Assembly: GCA_016722295.1 (NCBI GenBank)
Contig: JADKGL010000026.1
Span: forward strand, 408,501-472,500
From: Saprospiraceae bacterium
GTDB lineage: Bacteria; Bacteroidota; Bacteroidia; Chitinophagales; Saprospiraceae
Direction: 5' to 3'
Length of the DNA stretch: 64,000 nt
Of this stretch, positions 54,452 to 63,293 are shown piece by piece. The position numbers and the translations under genes were made by a program. Positions within the stretch are counted from its first letter, which is position 1. Each line of letters opens with the position of its first letter. The notes under the pieces are model-generated. The model made no database searches. It was not told where the DNA came from and worked only from the letters and a program-made list of their open reading frames with translations.

Positions 54452-54773
54452 AAACACGGTATATCTAGTTCAATAAAATTTTTTAAAACTATACCGTTTT
54501 GAGTTTTGGAAATAGCCTTATTCCTTCCTACTTCGTAGTACAATCGGGAATAAATAAGGCAAAGTTGAGTTGTGAGTTTGTTATTAAATGAAGAAAGTTT
54601 CTGGAGACTCTTTCTCCATCTTCATGCCCCAAAGCTAATTGCATTGTGGTTTCAATTCCAAATAGTTTTTCCTATATTTTTTTTACTGATATAAATTTTT
54701 TCTAATATTAGAATAATTTATGTTGTATTGCATATTCTTTACTAAACCATTGTGTTTTAATATGCGAATATTG
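54452..54773. other. Intergenic region with inverted repeats
   Basis: About 320 bp without a gene, between two minus-strand genes. Three symmetrical features are visible: ACGGTATA (54456-54463) with TATACCGT (54490-54497) directly before the giant gene's start; GCCTTATT (54515-54522) with AATAAGGC (54553-54560); and nested GAAGA/TCTTC around GGAGA/TCTCC (54590-54623). They may be leader structures, an operator or a weak terminator for the DinB-like gene. No perfect TAnnTTTG box was seen near the start. Confidence 0.5.
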
Positions 54774-55307
54774 TTATTTGATGATTTGACTTCTTATAGC
54801 GAGTTCAATGTGACCCAAATGATGGCGGCAATGCCATGAATACATTCCAATTGACTCCTCCATTGTAATCCTTTTTTGTTTTTCTGGATGAAAATAGGCT
54901 CTTTGCAATTCTACAAATAATAAGCTTTTAAGGTAGATCGTCCATCTGTGATGAATTAATTTTAATAGCTGAACAGCTTCTTTCATTGAGACTTCATTTA
55001 CATCTGCCATTACTGCCCACAATTCCTCTTTATAGGGATTAATGGTCGGGAGTTCTTCAGTCATAGTCAATTTATGTCTTATATAGGCATTCATATGACT
55101 ATCCGCTAAATGATGGCAGATTTGTCGAATAGTCCATCCTCCTGGACGATATTTCCATCCTAATTGCTCCTCATTTAATCCACTGATTAGAGCTTCTAAG
55201 GAGTAAGGACATGACCCTATATCTGAAATCCAGGCATCGATGATTTCAGGTGAAAAATTCTGGGGAGCTGCCCATTTTCCTATTGGATATCGTAAATTAT
55301 CTATCAT
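54774..55307 (-). CDS. DinB/YfiT-family putative metal-dependent hydrolase
   Basis: 177-aa four-helix-bundle protein of the DinB/YfiT superfamily. Probable metal-binding histidines lie in IRQICHHLADSHMNAYIRHK and in YSWHCRHHLGHIELAI. The start LRYPIGKWAAPQNFSPEIIDAWI and LEALISGLNEEQLGWKYRPGGWTIRQ match YfiT/BstA-like proteins closely. Related proteins transfer low-molecular-weight thiols in Firmicutes. Bacteroidota can make bacillithiol in some lineages, so a thiol transferase role is possible but unproven here. Confidence 0.88.
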   Translation of the reverse strand: MIDNLRYPIGKWAAPQNFSPEIIDAWISDIGSCPYSLEALISGLNEEQLGWKYRPGGWTIRQICHHLADSHMNAYIRHKLTMTEELPTINPYKEELWAVMADVNEVSMKEAVQLLKLIHHRWTIYLKSLLFVELQRAYFHPEKQKRITMEESIGMYSWHCRHHLGHIELAIRSQIIK

Positions 55308-55422
55308 TGGGTAAACGTTTATTCTATATTAACAGATATAAAGCGAAAGAGATGTGACGAATGACGAAATTTGCGTCAAGTTATCGTAAAATATATTTAT
55401 AACTCCTTCAACAATTAAAAAA

Positions 55423-56742
55423 ATGAACTTAATTGATTTAATCAAATCAAATGTAACTCCGGAGCTTTTATCTAAAGCTGCAGGATTCATGGGTGAATCT
55501 ACGGAATCAACTTCAAAAGGAATGGGTGCTGCAATACCTGCTATCCTTGGTGGTGTTTTAAATGCATCAAACAATACTTCAACAATGGGTAAAGTTTGGG
55601 ATCTTTTAAATCACAAAGATAATGATCCAGGAATTCTTAATAATTTGGGTGATTTATTCGGAGGATCTTCACCAGCTTCTTCAAGCAATGGTATAGGATC
55701 CACAATGTTAGGTTTATTGTTTGGAAATAACAATAATACTTTATTGACTTCTTTAGCTAGTTTGGCTGGTTTTAAAAATTCTGGTACTGCTGGTAAAATC
55801 ATGAGTATTGCTGCACCTTTGGTTATGGCTTTCTTAAGAAAGAAATCAAGCCAAGAAAATTTTGGTGTTAGTGGATTAACTACATGGTTAAGTGGTCACA
55901 AAAAAGATATCGCTGCTGCTCTTCCAGGAGGATGGTCTTCATCTTTAGGATTTGCTAATCTTACTAATGACAGCCATTCTACACATAAGACAACAACTAC
56001 TAATTATTCTTCTTCTGACAATAACAATGGCGGTGGAAGCAATTGGTGGATGTGGTTAGTAGGATTGTTGGGTGCATTAGGTTTGTTGTGGTTTGCAATG
56101 AAAGGTTGCAACAAAACAACTGAAACAGTAAAGACAGCTGTAGAAAATACTGCAACTGCTGCTGAAGGTGCTGCTGCAAACGCTGCAGGAACAATGGCTG
56201 ATGCTGCAAATGCAGTTGCTGATGCTACAAAAAACATGTATGCAGATGTTGACTCAACAGTTAGAGCAAAATGGTTAGCACTTGGAAATATGGTCAAAAT
56301 TGCACTTCCAGGTGGATTAGAATTGAATGTTCCTGAGAAAGGAGTTGAAAGTTCATTAATTACTTGGTTGAGTGATGCTACTAAAGTAGTTGACAAGAAT
56401 ACTTGGTTCAATTTTGATAGAATCTTATTTGAAACTGGAAGTTCAGCTTTAAGCGCAGCTTCAAAAGAGCAAATAGGTAATATCGCTTCAATCATGACAG
56501 CATTTCCTAAAGTAAACATTAAATTAGGTGGATATACTGATAATGTAGGTGATCCAGCGAAAAATAAAGCATTATCTGCTGATAGAGCTAAAATGGTAAA
56601 AGATGCTTTAGTTTCTTTAGGTATTGATGCAAAAAGAATGGAATCTGAAGGTTATGGTCAAGAGCATCCAGTTGCTGACAATAGCACTGAAGAAGGTCGC
56701 GATCTAAATAGAAGAGTTGCTATTCGTGTTACGAAGAAGTAA
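55423..56742 (+). CDS. DUF937-OmpA fusion protein
   Basis: 439 aa. Residues 1-180 match DUF937 (MNLIDLIKSNVTPELLSKAA; GMGAAIPAILGGVL; GGSSPASSSNGIGSTMLGLLFG), helical and glycine-rich. A Ser/Asn linker leads to one transmembrane helix at about 206-226 (WWMWLVGLLGALGLLWFAMKG). An Ala-rich helical spacer follows (VENTATAAEGAAANAAG). The OmpA peptidoglycan-binding domain (about 325-439) has FNFDRILFETGSSALS, LGGYTDNVGDPAKNKALSADRA and GYGQEHPVADNSTEEGRDLNRRV. There is no N-terminal signal peptide, so the OmpA domain should face the periplasm with DUF937 in the cytoplasm. Single gene, followed by a strong terminator. Confidence 0.9.
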   Translation: MNLIDLIKSNVTPELLSKAAGFMGESTESTSKGMGAAIPAILGGVLNASNNTSTMGKVWDLLNHKDNDPGILNNLGDLFGGSSPASSSNGIGSTMLGLLFGNNNNTLLTSLASLAGFKNSGTAGKIMSIAAPLVMAFLRKKSSQENFGVSGLTTWLSGHKKDIAAALPGGWSSSLGFANLTNDSHSTHKTTTTNYSSSDNNNGGGSNWWMWLVGLLGALGLLWFAMKGCNKTTETVKTAVENTATAAEGAAANAAGTMADAANAVADATKNMYADVDSTVRAKWLALGNMVKIALPGGLELNVPEKGVESSLITWLSDATKVVDKNTWFNFDRILFETGSSALSAASKEQIGNIASIMTAFPKVNIKLGGYTDNVGDPAKNKALSADRAKMVKDALVSLGIDAKRMESEGYGQEHPVADNSTEEGRDLNRRVAIRVTKK

Positions 56743-56780
56743 TTAATAATGTGAATTTCCTTTGAATTTACAATCATAAA

Positions 56781-56814
56781 AAAAAAGAGCTAGAAGCAAT
56801 TCTAGCTCTTTTTT
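56781..56814 (+). terminator. Terminator after the DUF937-OmpA gene
   Basis: AAAAAAGAGCTAGA pairs with TCTAGCTCTTTTTT around AGCAAT. It is 38 bp past the stop codon. A classic intrinsic terminator. Confidence 0.92.
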
Positions 56815-56999
56815 CTTTTCTAAAGAGTTTTAAACACTTTCTGAAAAATAATTTAGACTAATTGTCGTTTGTTTTTACAGTATTATGCCAAAATGTCTAC
56901 TTTGTTTTAAAAATTGGAAATGGAATGATTTGTGAAGCTTATTTTCACATATGCTCGTTTTCTCTATCGCTTTTATCAGAGTTTGAGCAAATAATAAAG

Positions 57000-57007
57000 T
57001 AATTTTG
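57000..57007 (+). promoter_or_regulatory. -7 box (TAATTTTG) upstream of secA
   Basis: Exact TAnnTTTG match 24 bp before ATG 57032. A TTTG at 56982-56985 lies only 14 bp upstream, shorter than the usual 17-23 bp spacing. No other gene-like sequence exists between 56815 and 57031. Confidence 0.45.
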
Positions 57008-57031
57008 CATTTTTTAAAAATCGACTAAGTC

Positions 57032-58189
57032 ATGTTCGGAATACTAAAGAAAATTTTTGGGACAAAACAAGATAAAGATGTCCAGAAATATCAGCCACGA
57101 GTAGCTATTATAAATCAATTTTATGAGCAGTATAGTGATTTGTCCAATGATCAATTGCGACACAAAACTCTTGAATTCAAATCCCGAATAGCCGACTATT
57201 TGAGCAAAATAGATCAAGAGATTTTAGATTTAAAAAATGAAGCTGCAGAGGAACCCAATATTCATGAGAAGGAAAAGATTTATAATGTTATAGATACGAA
57301 GGATAAAGAAAGAAATACCATTCTTGAAGAGATATTAAATGAAATTCTTCCAGAAGCATTTGCAGTTGTAAAAGAAACTGCTCGAAGATTTAAGGAAAAT
57401 GAAAAAATAAAAGTAACAGCGACAGATCAAGATCGAAATCTTTCCATTTCAAGATCCTATATAAATTTAGATGGAGATATTGCAGTTTTTTCCAATCAAT
57501 GGAGTGCAGCAGGTGGAGATGTGGTATGGAATATGCTTCACTACGACTCCCAATTGATCGGTGGTATGGTTCTACATGATGGCAAGATAGCTGAAATGGC
57601 TACAGGAGAAGGAAAGACTCTCGTTGCCACTCTTCCTGCGTATTTAAATGGTCTTTCGGGAAATGGAGTTCACATTGTTACTGTTAATGATTATTTGGCA
57701 AGACGGGATTCTGAATGGGTTGGGCCAATATTTGAGTTTCTACAATTGAATGTAGATTGTATTGATAAATATAAACCACATTCGATTCAAAGAAGAAGAG
57801 CCTATGAAGCAGATATTACTTATGGGACAAACAATGAATTTGGATTTGATTATTTGAGAGATAATATGGTGCGAAGTATTGATGAAAAAGTTCAATTAAA
57901 GCACCATTATGCTATGGTAGATGAAGTAGATAGCGTCTTGATTGATGATGCTCGTACTCCATTAATTATTTCAGGTCCTATTGATATGGATGAAGAAAGC
58001 CAAGAATATAATACCCTGAAACCAAGAGTCGAAAGATTAATAAATGAGCAAAGAAAATTAGCCACCAACTATTTGGCAGAAGCTAAAAAATTAATCGCTG
58101 AAGGGAAAACTGGTACTGGAGAAGGAGAAGGTGGGCTTTCATTGTTCAGATCATATCGCGCTTTGCCCAAATCGCGAGCTTTGATATAA
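57032..58189 (+). CDS. secA: Protein translocase ATPase SecA, N-terminal part
   Basis: First 385 codons of SecA, the ATP-driven motor of Sec export. Walker A is KIAEMATGEGKTLVATLPAYL, then VHIVTVNDYLARRD, YGTNNEFGFDYLRDNM, Walker B AMVDEVDSVLIDDARTPLIISGP. The N-terminal insertions (IDQEILDLKNEAAEEPNIHEK) fit the longer Bacteroidota SecA. Translation ends at TAA 58187-58189, immediately after KSRALI. The next codons in the same frame (YISEDGIRALLHKTENFYMQEQ) continue the normal SecA sequence without a gap. Only one codon is wrong: a Lys (AAA) is expected where TAA stands. Together the two parts make about 1103 codons, normal for the phylum. Confidence 0.93.
   Translation: MFGILKKIFGTKQDKDVQKYQPRVAIINQFYEQYSDLSNDQLRHKTLEFKSRIADYLSKIDQEILDLKNEAAEEPNIHEKEKIYNVIDTKDKERNTILEEILNEILPEAFAVVKETARRFKENEKIKVTATDQDRNLSISRSYINLDGDIAVFSNQWSAAGGDVVWNMLHYDSQLIGGMVLHDGKIAEMATGEGKTLVATLPAYLNGLSGNGVHIVTVNDYLARRDSEWVGPIFEFLQLNVDCIDKYKPHSIQRRRAYEADITYGTNNEFGFDYLRDNMVRSIDEKVQLKHHYAMVDEVDSVLIDDARTPLIISGPIDMDEESQEYNTLKPRVERLINEQRKLATNYLAEAKKLIAEGKTGTGEGEGGLSLFRSYRALPKSRALI
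58187..58189 (+). other. In-frame TAA inside secA
   Basis: Both secA parts share one frame and only this ochre codon separates them. A single base (AAA to TAA) would account for it. Stop codon reassignment is unlikely, because many other genes here end at TAA and prfA is intact. Confidence 0.9.
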
Positions 58190-58219
58190 TATATCAGTGA
58201 AGATGGAATTAGGGCTCTT

Positions 58220-60343
58220 TTGCATAAGACGGAGAATTTTTATATGCAAGAGCAGAATAAGCATATGCGTGTTGCTGATGAACCTCTATTATTTACAATT
58301 GATGAAAAAAATAGAAACGTAGAGTTGACAAAACGTGGGGAAGAGTATCTTGCGGCAGGTGAATCTGATGCAAATTTCTTTGTAATTCCAGATTTGGCAC
58401 AAGCACTACATAAGATAGAAATTAATCCAGATATAACAAAAGAAGAAACCACCAGCCAAAAAGAAAAAATCCTCAATGATTTTGCCATAAAATCAAAGAG
58501 ATTACATTGTATAAGCCAATTACTCAAAGCATACTCACTCTTTGAAATCGACGAAGAATATGTCGTTTTGGAAGGTGAAGTAAAAATAGTTGATGAAGGC
58601 ACTGGAAGAATTCTAGAAGGTAGAAGATATTCAGATGGTCTACATCAAGCATTAGAAGCGAAGGAAAATGTGAAAGTAGGTGAATTGACACAAACTTATG
58701 CTACAATCACCCTGCAAAATTATTTCAGAATGTTTCATAAGTTAGCAGGTATGACTGGAACTGCTGAAACTGAAGCAGGAGAATTTTGGCAAATATATAA
58801 ACTTGATGTTGTAGTCATTCCAACCAACAAACCCGTAGTAAGAGATGATAAAGAGGATTTAGTTTATAAGACTTCTAGGGAAAAATTTAACGCAGTAATC
58901 GATGAAATTGCTAGTTGTACAGAAAAAGGCAGACCAGTATTAGTAGGTACTACTTCTGTAGATATTTCAGAAAAACTGAGTAGAATGCTTCAATTACGTG
59001 GAATACAACACAATGTATTAAATGCAAAACAACACCAAAGAGAAGCAGAAATTGTTGCAGAGGCTGGTAATCCAGGTAAAGTAACGATAGCCACAAATAT
59101 GGCAGGTCGAGGAACAGATATAAAAATTTCTCAGCAAGTAAAAGATGCAGGAGGATTAGCCATAATAGGTACAGAAAGACATGAGTCAAGACGTGTAGAT
59201 AGACAGTTAAGAGGAAGAGCAGGAAGACAAGGGGATCCAGGTTCATCACAATTTTTCGTATCATTCGAAGATAATCTTATGCGATTATTCAATTCTGAAC
59301 GAATGATTACCATCATGGATAAAATTGGACATAAAGAAGGCGAAGTACTTCAACATTCCATGGTCACTAAATCTATCGAGAATGCACAGAAAAAAGTTGA
59401 GGAGAATAATTTTGGAATGCGTAAGCGATTGCTTGAATATGATGATGTAATGAATATTCAGCGAGCAGCTATCTATAAAAAAAGAAATCATGCTCTTTAT
59501 GGTGATCGATTATCAGTAGACATTGATTATATGTTTAGATCCACCTTAAACCATCTTGTTTCAAATTTTAAACGTACAAACGATTATGATGGATTCATCA
59601 GAGAAAGTATCATAGTGCTAGGATTTGAACCAGAAATTGATGTTGCATTTTTTAGAGAGGCAAAGGAAAAGGACATAATTAACAAATTTGAAGATGACTT
59701 TTATTCTTTTTATAAGAGAAAAGAAGAGTCAATGAAAGAGATGTTATTCCCCGGGATTCAAAAAGTACATAAAGAAGAAGGTCATCGATATAAAAGAATT
59801 ATGATTCCTTATGTCGATGAGTTGATGTCGCAAATACCTATTTCTGCAGAAATAGAAACTGCTGTAAAATCCAATGGTGAAACAATTATGCGAGACGTCG
59901 AGAGTTCAATTGCGCTTAGTATTTTGGATTCGAATTGGAAAGAACATCTTCGCAATATGGATGAATTAAAAGAATCCGTCCAATCTGCTACATTTGAACA
60001 AAAGGATCCGTTGGTAATTTATAAAATGGAGGCTTATAAGTTATTTGAAACATTGGTGTATAAAATGAATGTAGATATTACTTCATATCTCGCAAAAGGC
60101 AAACTGATGTTTGCAGTAAATCAAGAAATTCAAGAAGCGAAAGCACCAAAAAGTGACTTTAATAAAATTCAAACAAACAAATCAGAAGAAAACGCAAGGC
60201 GTGCAGCTGAAGGTGCAGGAAGATCGGAACCAATTCAAATACAAACTGTAAGAAATACAGGACCCAAAATAGGAAGAAATGATCCTTGTCCTTGTGGAAG
60301 CGGAAAGAAATTCAAAAGTTGCCATGGCACAGACTCAGTATAA
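58220..60343 (+). CDS. secA: Protein translocase ATPase SecA, C-terminal part
   Basis: The remaining SecA sequence, in the same frame as the upstream part. The listed start is a TTG; the true coding continuity begins at 58190, directly after the TAA. It has the second nucleotide-binding domain (GRPVLVGTTSVDISEKLSRML; ATNMAGRGTDIKIS; GTERHESRRVDRQLRGRAGRQGDPGSS), the helical scaffold (KIGHKEGEVLQHSMVTKSIENAQKKVEENNFG; SILDSNWKEHLRNMDELKESV) and the C-terminal zinc-binding tail NDPCPCGSGKKFKSCHG. All motifs are intact, which argues that the gene is functional and the stop is recent, suppressed or an error. A SPOR-domain gene follows 12 bp later. Confidence 0.93.
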   Translation: MHKTENFYMQEQNKHMRVADEPLLFTIDEKNRNVELTKRGEEYLAAGESDANFFVIPDLAQALHKIEINPDITKEETTSQKEKILNDFAIKSKRLHCISQLLKAYSLFEIDEEYVVLEGEVKIVDEGTGRILEGRRYSDGLHQALEAKENVKVGELTQTYATITLQNYFRMFHKLAGMTGTAETEAGEFWQIYKLDVVVIPTNKPVVRDDKEDLVYKTSREKFNAVIDEIASCTEKGRPVLVGTTSVDISEKLSRMLQLRGIQHNVLNAKQHQREAEIVAEAGNPGKVTIATNMAGRGTDIKISQQVKDAGGLAIIGTERHESRRVDRQLRGRAGRQGDPGSSQFFVSFEDNLMRLFNSERMITIMDKIGHKEGEVLQHSMVTKSIENAQKKVEENNFGMRKRLLEYDDVMNIQRAAIYKKRNHALYGDRLSVDIDYMFRSTLNHLVSNFKRTNDYDGFIRESIIVLGFEPEIDVAFFREAKEKDIINKFEDDFYSFYKRKEESMKEMLFPGIQKVHKEEGHRYKRIMIPYVDELMSQIPISAEIETAVKSNGETIMRDVESSIALSILDSNWKEHLRNMDELKESVQSATFEQKDPLVIYKMEAYKLFETLVYKMNVDITSYLAKGKLMFAVNQEIQEAKAPKSDFNKIQTNKSEENARRAAEGAGRSEPIQIQTVRNTGPKIGRNDPCPCGSGKKFKSCHGTDSV

Positions 60344-60355
60344 ATTAGATTTAAG

Positions 60356-60745
60356 ATGAAATTTAAATTTGTTTTTTTTATAGTTTGTTGTTTTATTTCG
60401 TTGTCCATTTCGAATGCGCAATCAAATATTCAAATAAATGAAGAATCATCCATTACAAGATTAATGGATCATTATGTCAAAGTGAATCGAGCGATTACCC
60501 ATGTTTCAGGATGGAGAATTACGATTATAACCACTACGGATCGAAGACAAGTAGAGGATGCAAAGATTAATTTTCAAAAGAATTTTAGTTATCGATCTAA
60601 ATGGGATTACAAAGAACCCTATTATCATCTTAAAGCAGGAGCATTTTTGTCAAGGAATGAGGCAAGTTATGCACTAGATCAAATTAAAAAGAAATTTCCA
60701 TCCGCATTTTTATCAGCTGATAAAATTTCCTATGATGAATTTTAA
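60356..60745 (+). CDS. SPOR-domain envelope protein
   Basis: 129 aa with a signal peptide (KFKFVFFIVCCFISLSISNAQ). The rest is essentially one SPOR domain, the fold that binds denuded peptidoglycan at division sites: GWRITIITTTDRRQVEDAKINFQKNFS, then WDYKEPYYHLKAGAFLSRNEASYALDQIKKKFPSAFLSADKI. Small single-SPOR proteins are common in Bacteroidota. It lies between secA (12 bp) and rodA (5 bp), so probably in one operon with cell-elongation genes. Confidence 0.88.
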   Translation: MKFKFVFFIVCCFISLSISNAQSNIQINEESSITRLMDHYVKVNRAITHVSGWRITIITTTDRRQVEDAKINFQKNFSYRSKWDYKEPYYHLKAGAFLSRNEASYALDQIKKKFPSAFLSADKISYDEF

Positions 60746-60750
60746 GTACA

Positions 60751-62145
60751 ATGCTCATCAGGAAAGAAAAAGTACAGTATGATTGGTTAATAATAGCAAG
60801 CTACTTCAGTCTAATCCTGATTGGCTCATTGGCAATTTATGCTGTGACTTTTCCTCAGAATATTGATAAAACGATATTTGATCTATCTGCACCCATTTCA
60901 AGACATTTACTTTTTTTAGTAATTGCGTTAAGTTTATTTTCAATTTGTCTTTTAGTCGATTGGAAAGTATGGCATAATTTTTCATATATAATCTATGCAT
61001 TTTCAATAGCTTTACTTATATTAGTCTTATTAATTGGTTCAGAGATAAAAGGAGCAAAAGCTTGGATAGAATTTGGAGGATTTTCAATTCAGCCTTCAGA
61101 GTTGGCCAAATTAGGTACTGCACTAGCATTATCCAGTTTTCTTTCTTTTCATAAGACAAATTTGAAATATAGAAATTACCAACTAATAGCTATTGGAATC
61201 ATCGCACTACCTATGTTTTTTATATTAATGCAACCAGATGCGGGATCTGCAATAACTTTTTTAGCTTTTTTTATAGTATTATATATAGAAGGATTAAATA
61301 CATTTTATTATGTTTTGGCATTTTTATTTTTAACCGTATTCATTCTTTCTTTTCTTTTTCCATTTTATTATATATTGTTTGGCCTGCTATTCATTGCCTT
61401 ATGCATGGTTTGGTTTTATAAAAAAAATTTTAGCTACAATATTTCCTTACTAGTTGTTTCACTTTGTGTTTCAATATTATTGGAATATTTATTCCCACTT
61501 ATGTATTATTCAGTAGGATTTACGGCAATTGTTTTATTTATAATGCTGATATTTGTGTGGAAAGAGAGAAATGAGCGAATTTCAATAATTGCAGTAATTT
61601 TAATAGCAATTCTTTCTTTTTTTTCATTCGCAACTATGGAAGTATTTAAAAGCCTTGAACCACATCAACAAGAAAGAATTAAAGTTTGGCTGAAACCGTC
61701 TGAATGCGACCCAAGAGGTTCACTTTATAATGTGCTTCAATCCAAAGTAGCAATTGGTTCTGGAGGGCTTGTTGGTAAAGGGTTCTTAGAAGGGAATATG
61801 ACGAAATTCAAATATGTACCAGAGCAATCTACAGATTTTATTTTTAGCACAATAGGTGAAGAACAAGGATTTATTGGTTGTGTGTTGGTGATTGGAATTT
61901 TTATATTGTTGATATACAGAACTTTAAGTATTTCAGCATCAGCTCCACATAAATTCATTTCATATTATGCAAGTTGTATTGCAGGATTATTGATTATTCA
62001 TATGTCCATCAACATTGGAATGACGATAGGTTTATTTCCTATAATTGGCATCCCACTGCCATTTATAAGTAAAGGAGGTACAGCATTGATTTCATTTTCT
62101 ATGATGTTAGGAATTTTATTGAGGATGCAAACACATGCGAAATAA
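60751..62145 (+). CDS. rodA: Rod shape-determining protein RodA (SEDS glycosyltransferase)
   Basis: 464-aa integral membrane protein of the SEDS family, which polymerises peptidoglycan with a class B PBP. About ten to twelve transmembrane segments. Family motifs: GAKAWIEFGGFSIQPSELAKLG, LMQPDAGSAITFL (the Asp in QPDxG is essential), GSGGLVGKGFLEGNMTKFKYVPEQSTDFIFSTIGEEQGF, and the closing GLFPIIGIPLPFISKGGTALISF. RodA is preferred over FtsW from sequence and from the SPOR neighbour, though pbp2 and mreBCD are not in the window. It carries an extra hydrophobic insert compared with E. coli RodA, usual in this phylum. Overlaps tgt's longer frame. Confidence 0.93.
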   Translation: MLIRKEKVQYDWLIIASYFSLILIGSLAIYAVTFPQNIDKTIFDLSAPISRHLLFLVIALSLFSICLLVDWKVWHNFSYIIYAFSIALLILVLLIGSEIKGAKAWIEFGGFSIQPSELAKLGTALALSSFLSFHKTNLKYRNYQLIAIGIIALPMFFILMQPDAGSAITFLAFFIVLYIEGLNTFYYVLAFLFLTVFILSFLFPFYYILFGLLFIALCMVWFYKKNFSYNISLLVVSLCVSILLEYLFPLMYYSVGFTAIVLFIMLIFVWKERNERISIIAVILIAILSFFSFATMEVFKSLEPHQQERIKVWLKPSECDPRGSLYNVLQSKVAIGSGGLVGKGFLEGNMTKFKYVPEQSTDFIFSTIGEEQGFIGCVLVIGIFILLIYRTLSISASAPHKFISYYASCIAGLLIIHMSINIGMTIGLFPIIGIPLPFISKGGTALISFSMMLGILLRMQTHAK

Positions 62146-62152
62146 TCAAAAT

Positions 62153-63283
62153 ATGGCATTTAAACTATTACATAAAGATGAAAAATCACGCGCAAGAGCC
62201 GGTATACTTAGTACTGATCATGGCGATATTGAGACTCCTATATTTATGCCTGTAGGGACTTCAGCAACAGTAAAGGGGGTCCATCAAAAAGAATTGCAAG
62301 ATGAAGTAAAAGCCCAAATAATTTTGGGAAATACATACCATTTATATTTACGACCAGGATCAGACCTCATTCAAAGGGCCAATGGTTTACATAATTTTAT
62401 GCATTGGCATCAACCAATTTTGACAGATAGCGGCGGATATCAGGTATTCTCCTTAAGTGATAGGAGAAAGATCACCGAAGAAGGAGTAATATTTTATTCG
62501 CATATAGATGGGTCAAAACATCTATTTACGCCCGAAAGTGTTGTAGATATTCAAAGATCTTTAGGATCAGACATAATGATGGTGCTAGATGAATGTCCTG
62601 CATACCCATGCGAAAAAAAATACGCAAAAAAGTCAATGGACATTACTCACAGATGGTTGGATCGAGGAATGCAGTATTTTCAAAAATCAACACAGTTATA
62701 CAACCATAGACAAATCTATGTTCCTATAGCACAAGGCTCCATGTTTGAAGATTTACGAAAGACATCGTTGGAATATATAAGTCAATATAAGAATCCAATA
62801 TATGCCATAGGAGGATTATCTGTAGGAGAACCAGTGGAAGAATTACATCGGTACGTTACACTGTCAGATGAAATACTCCCAGAAAATAGTGCACGATATC
62901 TCATGGGTGTTGGCACACCAGAGAATATACTCAATTGTATAGAAAAAGGCATAGATATGTTTGATTGTGTACTTCCTAGTCGGAATGCTAGACACGGTTT
63001 AATCTATACAACAAACGGTATAATCCATATTAAAAATGAAAAATGGAAAGAGGATTTTAGTCCACTGGATAATGGTCTACACACAACTACAAGTAACTCA
63101 CATTCAAAGGCTTACCTAAGACATCTTTTTCTAGTTAAAGAATTATTGGCCGCTCAAATTGCCACACTACAAAATCTATCATTTTATTTATGGTTGGTAA
63201 AAGAAGCGAGAAGACAAATTATTGCAGATAATTACGGTGTTTGGAAAAATAATATTTTGGAAAAAATTAATAGAAAATTATAA
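62153..63283 (+). CDS. tgt: Queuine tRNA-ribosyltransferase, zinc-site cysteines absent
   Basis: 376 aa from ATG 62153 (MAFKLLHKDEKSRARAGIL). It exchanges guanine-34 for preQ1 in Asp, Asn, His and Tyr tRNAs. Catalytic parts are intact: PVGTSATVKGV, ILGNTYHLYLRPG, TDSGGYQVFSL (nucleophile Asp region), VLDECPAYP, AIGGLSVGEP, MFDCVLPSRNARHG. The C-terminal zinc module, normally C-x-C-x2-C before Y-S-R-A-Y-L, reads DNGLHTTTSNSHSKAYLRHLF, so all three cysteines are replaced and only the later His region remains. This may be a lineage trait. It overlaps rodA slightly in the longer frame and precedes an LptF/G-type gene by 10 bp. Confidence 0.94.
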   Translation: MAFKLLHKDEKSRARAGILSTDHGDIETPIFMPVGTSATVKGVHQKELQDEVKAQIILGNTYHLYLRPGSDLIQRANGLHNFMHWHQPILTDSGGYQVFSLSDRRKITEEGVIFYSHIDGSKHLFTPESVVDIQRSLGSDIMMVLDECPAYPCEKKYAKKSMDITHRWLDRGMQYFQKSTQLYNHRQIYVPIAQGSMFEDLRKTSLEYISQYKNPIYAIGGLSVGEPVEELHRYVTLSDEILPENSARYLMGVGTPENILNCIEKGIDMFDCVLPSRNARHGLIYTTNGIIHIKNEKWKEDFSPLDNGLHTTTSNSHSKAYLRHLFLVKELLAAQIATLQNLSFYLWLVKEARRQIIADNYGVWKNNILEKINRKL

Positions 63284-63293
63284 AACAGTAAAA

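Noticed and set aside
56004..56519. Long minus-strand frame opposite the OmpA-fusion gene
   Set aside because: Composition mirrors the Ala-rich plus-strand gene, whose domains are unambiguous; it is a shadow.
58187..58189. Reassigned TAA codon (alternative genetic code) as the explanation for secA
   Set aside because: Many genes here end in TAA without continuation, and release factor 1, which reads TAA, is intact at 48104-49177.
58220..60343. A separate second SecA (SecA2-like) gene
   Set aside because: It lacks the first nucleotide-binding domain and is in the same frame as the upstream part with no missing residues; it is the second half of one gene.
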